This document shows positions 60,008-64,000 of a DNA stretch of 64,000 bases, one piece after another. The position numbers and the translations under genes were made by a program. Position 1 is the stretch's first letter. Each line of letters begins with the position of its first letter. The notes below the pieces were generated by a model that was not told the origin of the DNA, did no database searches, and was given only the letters and a program-made list of their open reading frames with translations. Source of the DNA: QHVT01 sp036399015 (GTDB taxonomy: Bacteria > Acidobacteriota > Thermoanaerobaculia > Gp7-AA8). The stretch is from the NCBI GenBank assembly GCA_036399015.1, contig DASWNW010000074.1, positions 1-64,000 on the forward strand, in the 5' to 3' direction.

Positions 60008-61891
60008 TTAGTCGGCCCTCACCACCGGCAGCTTCGCATTCGCCGCCGTCACAACAGGCGCCGAAGCCGGCACACCGAGCCGCTCCAACACCGCCTTCGC
60101 CGTCTCGCTCTGTTCGAGGAACGAGTCGACGGCCTTGCCCATCCCCACCGAGTTCACGACGCGGTCGAGGAACTGGCCGTCGCCGCCGACGATGTCGATC
60201 TTGGCGTTCTGCAGGGCGACGCCGAGGATTTTGGCTTTCGCTTCCTCGACGGCCTGGCGTGCCTCGATCTCCGAGGTGCCGAGGCTGCGGGCGGTCTCGA
60301 TGCGCATGCGGAACTCCTCGTGCTCGCGGGTGGCCACGTCGAACTCCTTCATGGCCGTCGCCTTCTGCTGGATGCCCTGTGCCTCGGCCACGGCCTTCTC
60401 GCGCAGCACCGAAGCCTCGGCCGCACCGAGCTTCGCCACGGCCGCCGCCTCCGCTTCCTTGATCCGGATCTGGGCGAGGCCGAGCTTCTCGGTCGCCACC
60501 GCGTCCGCTTCCTTCACCTTCACGTCGGCAAGACCGCTGGCCGCCGCCTGCGCCTGCTGCCCCTCGGCCAGGCGGATCTTCGCCTTCGCCTCACGGTCGG
60601 CCGCCTCGAGGTCCGCCTCGGCCAGCATCACCCGCTCTTTGGCGATGTGCACCGCCGCCTGCTCGGCCGCCTCGGCCGCCTTGATGTCCTTGACCAGCTT
60701 CTCCTGCGCCTCGGCTTCCGCGGCGATGATGACCGCGTCACGGCTGCGCTTCGCGTCCTCGAGGACCTGCACCGACTTGATGCGCTCCTGCTCCTCGACC
60801 ACGCCGCGCTCGACGACGACCCGCTCGCGGATCACGTCCTGGATGTTCTTGCGCTCGATCTCCAGCGCCTTCTCCTTCTCGATGCGCGAGAGCTCCACCG
60901 CCCGCTCGCGCGAGACCGCTTCCAGCATGCGGTCCTTCTCGACGCGCTCCGCCTCGATGCCGACCACGCGCTCGCGGTTCTTCTGCGCGACCTCGATCTG
61001 GCGCTGCTTGTTCTGCTCGCTCACCGCGACCTGCTCGTCGGTGATGATGCGCGCCGCCTCGCTGCGCAGCCGCTCCTCGGCCTGGATCTTCTGCAGCTCG
61101 GCCGCCTCGCGCGCGCGCACCGACTCGATCTCCCGCTTCTGCTTCGCCTCGGCGTCCGCCTGCTGGCGCTCCAGCTCCAGGATCGCCTCCTGCGCCTCGA
61201 CGTCCTGCTTCTTGGTGAGCTTGCGCTCGTTGTTCTGGAACTCGTTCGTGCGGACGTGCTCCGTCGACGTCAGCTCCGTGATCTTGCGGATGCCCTGCGC
61301 GTCGAGGATGTTCATCGGGTCGAGGTTCGCGATCGGCGTCTGCTCGAGATAGTCGATGGCGGCGTCCTCGAGGACGTAGCCGTTCAGGTCACGGCCGATG
61401 AGGTTGATGATGGCGTCGCGGAACTCGTGGCGCTTCGTGTAGAGGTCGACGAAGTCGAGCTGCTTGCCGACGGTCTTCAGCCCCTCGGAGAACTTCGCGC
61501 TGAACAGCGCCTCCAGCGTCTCCCGGTCGGAGGCGCGCAGGCAGCCGATCGACTGCGCGACCTTGATCACGTCCTCGACGGTCTTGTTGACGCGGACGAA
61601 GAAAGTGACCTTGATGTCGGCGCGGATGTTGTCGCGGCAGATCAGGCCGTCCTTCGCGCGGCGATCGATCTCGATCGTCTTCACGGAGATGTCCATGACC
61701 TCGGCCTTGTGGATGATCGGCAGCACGGTGGCGCCGGTGAACGTCACCTCCGGCTCCGCCTTCATCTTGTTGACGATGAGCGCCTTCCCCTGTTCCACCT
61801 TCCGGTAGAACTTCGCGATCATGATCCCGACCACGAAGGCGGCCATGAGGAGGAGTGCTGCGCCAATGATGACGGCAATGATGAGGTCCAT
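60008..61891 (-). CDS. Flotillin family protein (YqiK-like)
   Basis: 627 residues. An N-terminal membrane anchor (IIAVIIGAALLLMAAFVVGI, about 4-26) precedes the SPFH/Band-7 domain (about 40-215; VLPIIHKAEVMDISVKTIEI, NIRADIKVTFFVRVNK). An Ala/Glu-rich coiled coil follows (about 225-540; AEAEAQEKLVKDIKAAEAAE) and a C-terminal tail (GLGVPASAPVVTAANA-like). Flotillins form membrane microdomain scaffolds and recruit other proteins. AAGGAG lies before the ATG, so it is translated as an internal operon gene. It is flanked by the OB-fold membrane protein and the giant ATPase. Confidence 0.93.
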   Translation of the reverse strand: MDLIIAVIIGAALLLMAAFVVGIMIAKFYRKVEQGKALIVNKMKAEPEVTFTGATVLPIIHKAEVMDISVKTIEIDRRAKDGLICRDNIRADIKVTFFVRVNKTVEDVIKVAQSIGCLRASDRETLEALFSAKFSEGLKTVGKQLDFVDLYTKRHEFRDAIINLIGRDLNGYVLEDAAIDYLEQTPIANLDPMNILDAQGIRKITELTSTEHVRTNEFQNNERKLTKKQDVEAQEAILELERQQADAEAKQKREIESVRAREAAELQKIQAEERLRSEAARIITDEQVAVSEQNKQRQIEVAQKNRERVVGIEAERVEKDRMLEAVSRERAVELSRIEKEKALEIERKNIQDVIRERVVVERGVVEEQERIKSVQVLEDAKRSRDAVIIAAEAEAQEKLVKDIKAAEAAEQAAVHIAKERVMLAEADLEAADREAKAKIRLAEGQQAQAAASGLADVKVKEADAVATEKLGLAQIRIKEAEAAAVAKLGAAEASVLREKAVAEAQGIQQKATAMKEFDVATREHEEFRMRIETARSLGTSEIEARQAVEEAKAKILGVALQNAKIDIVGGDGQFLDRVVNSVGMGKAVDSFLEQSETAKAVLERLGVPASAPVVTAANAKLPVVRAD

Positions 61892-61922
61892 TTGGGTTTC
61901 TCCTTGAATTAGGCGTGTTGAA

Positions 61923-62013
61923 GAGTCGCAGAGTCTCAGAGTCTCAGAGTCTCAGAGGGAATTCGGGTGGGCGGAGCCCCTCTGAGACTTTGCGACTCTG
62001 AGACTTTGAGACT
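61923..62013. repeat. Word-array hairpin, GAGTCTCAGA family (copy 3), supplying the 3' end of a gene
   Basis: Left arm 61923-61958 and right arm 61980-62013. The stop codon of the OB-fold gene (61936-61938) lies in the left arm, so about 25 C-terminal codons are repeat-derived. Confidence 0.85.
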
Positions 62014-62559
62014 GTCCGTGGCAATCGATGGATCGAGCGGCCCGACGTGATAGACGCCGCGGTCCGAGTCATAGTCGTAGACGATGGCAGGACTGCCGAG
62101 CGTCAGTTCGTTCTTTCTGAAGCAGCGCACCTCGGCGATGTAGTCGCCGACTTCCGCGGTCCCCGCCTCCTCGTCCACCCGCAGCGAGCGGATGGTGCAG
62201 ACCTTCCCGACCAGCTCCGTCCGATGACGCGCCGGGGCGGTCTCGAAGACGTGGCGCAGCGGACGGACGGCCACCGCGCCGAGGGCGAGGCCGATCCCGG
62301 CGGAGGCCAGGCCGATGCCGGTGTCGAGGAGCGCGCCGTCGGGCAGGAAACGGTCGCCGACGTAGCTCGAGAGCCAGGCGAAGATGGAGGCGACGCCGCC
62401 GTAGAGCACCACCGGAATCCCGGCGTCGAAGATCTCCAGGTGCCAGTCGGTGTCCACAAGCCCGGCGACCGCGGCCAGGGCGTAGAGCACGAAGAATCCG
62501 AGCATGACGGTGAAGACCACCGTCGGAAACTCGAGGACGGCCGCGAGAAAAGCATTCAT
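61936..62559 (-). CDS. YqiJ-like membrane protein with OB fold
   Basis: 207 residues. Two to three N-terminal membrane helices (FPTVVFTVMLGFFVLYALAA; VLYGGVASIFAWLSSYV; GIGLASAGIGLALGAVAV) precede a cytoplasmic or periplasmic OB-fold domain (ELVGKVCTIRSLRVDEEAGT, VGDYIAEVRCF). This is the NfeD/YqiJ arrangement that usually partners flotillins. The final stretch DSLKVSESQSLRGAPPTRIP and SETLRL is encoded by the GAGTCTCAGA repeat, so the natural C-terminus was probably near Ser175. It is the first gene of the three-gene module. TTATCT precedes the ATG by 8 bases. Confidence 0.85.
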   Translation of the reverse strand: MNAFLAAVLEFPTVVFTVMLGFFVLYALAAVAGLVDTDWHLEIFDAGIPVVLYGGVASIFAWLSSYVGDRFLPDGALLDTGIGLASAGIGLALGAVAVRPLRHVFETAPARHRTELVGKVCTIRSLRVDEEAGTAEVGDYIAEVRCFRKNELTLGSPAIVYDYDSDRGVYHVGPLDPSIATDSLKVSESQSLRGAPPTRIPSETLRL

Positions 62560-62628
62560 GGTAGTGGAGATAACTATATTACCACGATTCGGGGGCGGGG
62601 AACGTGCGCTACCTCACAGAGGGGTCGC

Positions 62629-62704
62629 GGGTTCCTCGGAGTTCCTCGGGGTTCCTCGGAACTATTGCGCGATCGCCGAGGAACCCGAGGAACCCGAGGA
62701 ACCT
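62629..62704. repeat. Word-array hairpin, GTTCCTCGG family (intergenic copy)
   Basis: Left arm 62629-62661 is three words (GGTTCCTCGGAGTTCCTCGG and on). Right arm 62676-62704 is three complements (CCGAGGAACCCGAGGAACCC and on). It is the same family as the one inside the subtilase. Its right arm reaches a TAG codon that ends the stranded motif at 62703-62753. Confidence 0.85.
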
Positions 62705-62753
62705 ACTCCACGGCAAGCCGGATTTCCTGCAGGTGCACCGGTTTCACCGGCAG
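62703..62753 (-). pseudogene. Stranded extra copy of the surface-protein C-terminal motif
   Basis: In the same frame directly after the TAG of the surface protein, 16 codons read LPVKPVHLQEIRLAVE followed by another TAG. They match the true C-terminus PVKAVHVQELRNGVK at 10 of 15 positions. It looks like a duplicated tail motif cut off by a stop codon, or the remnant of a second protein. A word-array hairpin adjoins it. Confidence 0.6.
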
Positions 62754-64000
62754 CTACTTCACTCCGTTCCGGAGCTCCTGCACGTGCACCGCCTTCACGG
62801 GCTGGCCGGTCAGCGTCGCGTCGGTGAGGGGGTAATTGAAGAAGCCGAGGGCCGTCCGTGCCTCCTGGATGGCGGTGCGCAGCTCGGTGAGCTGCACGGC
62901 GCGGATCACGACCGACTGGGTCCAGGTCCGCGGCGTCAGCCCGGCCGTGACCCGCAGCGCGTTCGCGGCGCGACGAAGGTCGGCGAGATGCGCCGCCTTC
63001 ACGGTGGTCGTCCCGGGGATGAGGTTCGAGTCGGTGAACTGCGTCGTCACCGCCAGGTCCCTCTGGCTGTGGGAGGAGTGGCTCCCGCCCGCGTCGAGCG
63101 ACCGGACGGAGTAGACGTACGCCGTGTCGGGCGTGAGGCCGGTGTCGAGGGCTCCGGCACTCGCCGTCGTGCCGATGGAGACCCCGTTGCGGAAGATCTC
63201 GTACGACGAGGCGTTCACCCCCGGGTACCAGGTCAGCCCGACTGACGTGGTGCCGGCGGCTGTGGCCGAGAGGGCGGCCGGGCTTCCGAGTTGATACTTG
63301 AACGCCGGACCCGGCGCCACCTGCCCGCCGCTCGCGACCGACAGCGTCACGGTGCCCTCCGCGTTGGGAGGGGCGACGGCGGTGAGGCGGCTGGAGCTGA
63401 CGAACGTCGTCGCGGCGGTGTTGGCGCCGAACGAGACCACCGCGTCCTGGCCGAAGTTGCGGCCGTCGATCGTGACCACCGTGCCCCCGCCGGGCGGTCC
63501 GGTGAGCGGCGAGGCGGAGGTGATCCTCACGCTGGGCGGGCGGAGCACCTGACCGAGCTCGTAGACGTCGCCCAGGCCGTAGGCGCTGTAGAAGAGATAG
63601 GTGAGGCCGTTGTGCACGAAGAGGAAGGGCCGGTCCGGCTGCTTCGTATAGCTACCCGGCTCGGCGTAACCGGCGGGGGCGGCGTGGTAGTAGCGGCGAA
63701 AGAAGTTCCCGGTGCTCACCGGCTGAGGCGTGCCGCCGGCGACGTTCAGGAGACGGAGGTCGTACACGCGAGACGCGTCGAGCATCTCCGACCCGACGAT
63801 GGCGAGATAGCCGGCGGCGGCGTGCAGGCCCACCGCCCCAAACGTCGAGCCGTCGAGCGGATAGGCGGTCTTCTCGTACGTCGAGGCGGCGAACTTGAAG
63901 AGCGTGCTGCCGGCGGTGCCGTACTCGGTCACCCAGAGGTTGCCGGCCTCGTCGAACGCGACGTCGCCGAGCGTCCCGGTGGGAACGTGCTCGACCAGCG
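62754..64000 (-). CDS. Surface protein with propeller, IPT/TIG and FN3 domains, 3' part
   Basis: 415 complete codons are present; the frame is open at the window edge, so the start lies outside. N-terminal visible part: NHL/propeller-like (LGDVAFDEAGNLWVTEYGTA). Then an IPT/TIG domain (RITSASPLTGPPGGGTVVTI), an FN3 domain (SATAAGTTSVGLTWYPGVNA) and a C-terminal region with two copies of a helical motif (VKAAHLADLRRAANALR; IRAVQLTELRTAIQEAR) plus a third short one (VKAVHVQELRNGVK). This tail type recurs in secreted proteins of Acidobacteriota and may be a sorting or anchoring signal. The protein is extracellular or on the outer surface. Confidence 0.85.
   Translation of the reverse strand, partial: LVEHVPTGTLGDVAFDEAGNLWVTEYGTAGSTLFKFAASTYEKTAYPLDGSTFGAVGLHAAAGYLAIVGSEMLDASRVYDLRLLNVAGGTPQPVSTGNFFRRYYHAAPAGYAEPGSYTKQPDRPFLFVHNGLTYLFYSAYGLGDVYELGQVLRPPSVRITSASPLTGPPGGGTVVTIDGRNFGQDAVVSFGANTAATTFVSSSRLTAVAPPNAEGTVTLSVASGGQVAPGPAFKYQLGSPAALSATAAGTTSVGLTWYPGVNASSYEIFRNGVSIGTTASAGALDTGLTPDTAYVYSVRSLDAGGSHSSHSQRDLAVTTQFTDSNLIPGTTTVKAAHLADLRRAANALRVTAGLTPRTWTQSVVIRAVQLTELRTAIQEARTALGFFNYPLTDATLTGQPVKAVHVQELRNGVK

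Overview
The window is very GC-rich, densely coded, bacterial chromosomal DNA. The best guess for the host is a member of the Acidobacteriota or a close relative. This is an inference from gene content: two DUF3857/transglutaminase proteins, secreted haem c proteins, a PL8 lyase, a PqqC/CADD-like enzyme, and a surface protein whose C-terminus carries the 'VKAVHVQELR' type of tail motif. No rRNA, tRNA, transposase, integrase, phage gene or CRISPR array was seen.

Layout. 1-9.97 kb: 3' part of tex, a secreted cyclase-like lipoprotein, two cytochrome c proteins, a secreted subtilase, an MBL-fold protein and a PlsB-like acyltransferase. 10-14.8 kb: three tandem secreted erythromycin-esterase-family paralogues, then a CADD-type enzyme (probable p-aminobenzoate synthase). 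15-20.9 kb: aconitase, two small secreted proteins and an aminotransferase. 20.9-24.5 kb: a zinc peptidase/ATP-grasp pair, divergent from EVE, macro-domain and pseudo-receiver genes. 24.5-32.9 kb: DUF4349 lipoprotein, PL8 lyase, cold-shock protein, thioredoxin-like protein, transglutaminase, endonuclease III and a thioesterase. 32.9-37 kb: glycan synthesis genes and hemL. 37.4-44.3 kb: three signalling proteins (Ser/Thr kinase-receiver fusion, hybrid histidine kinase, propeller-GGDEF). 44.4-49.8 kb: a three-domain secreted protein and a 1367-residue transglutaminase/TPR protein. 50-54.9 kb: a less GC-rich group of hypotheticals below glpK, and a membrane glycosyltransferase-like protein. 54.9-62.6 kb: an OB-fold membrane protein, a flotillin and a 1667-residue AAA ATPase, one co-directional module. 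62.7-64 kb: a truncated IPT/FN3 surface protein.

The most unusual feature is a set of hairpin elements. Each arm is built of short degenerate words repeated in tandem, and the other arm is their reverse complement. At least five word families (GTTGC, GTTGTCGG, GAGTCTCAGA, GTTCCTCGG, GAATGAAGAA) share this architecture, and a related palindrome family (GGAGCGGCGGGC) also recurs. Most copies start or end within about 20 bases of a stop codon. Several lie inside coding sequence in frame: in the subtilase, in one transglutaminase and at the C-terminus of the OB-fold protein. A separate 21-bp tandem repeat of 12 units lies after hemL.

Many genes have a -10-like hexamer only 6-8 bases before the start codon and no Shine-Dalgarno, which suggests leaderless transcripts. 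Genes inside operons often do have a Shine-Dalgarno sequence.
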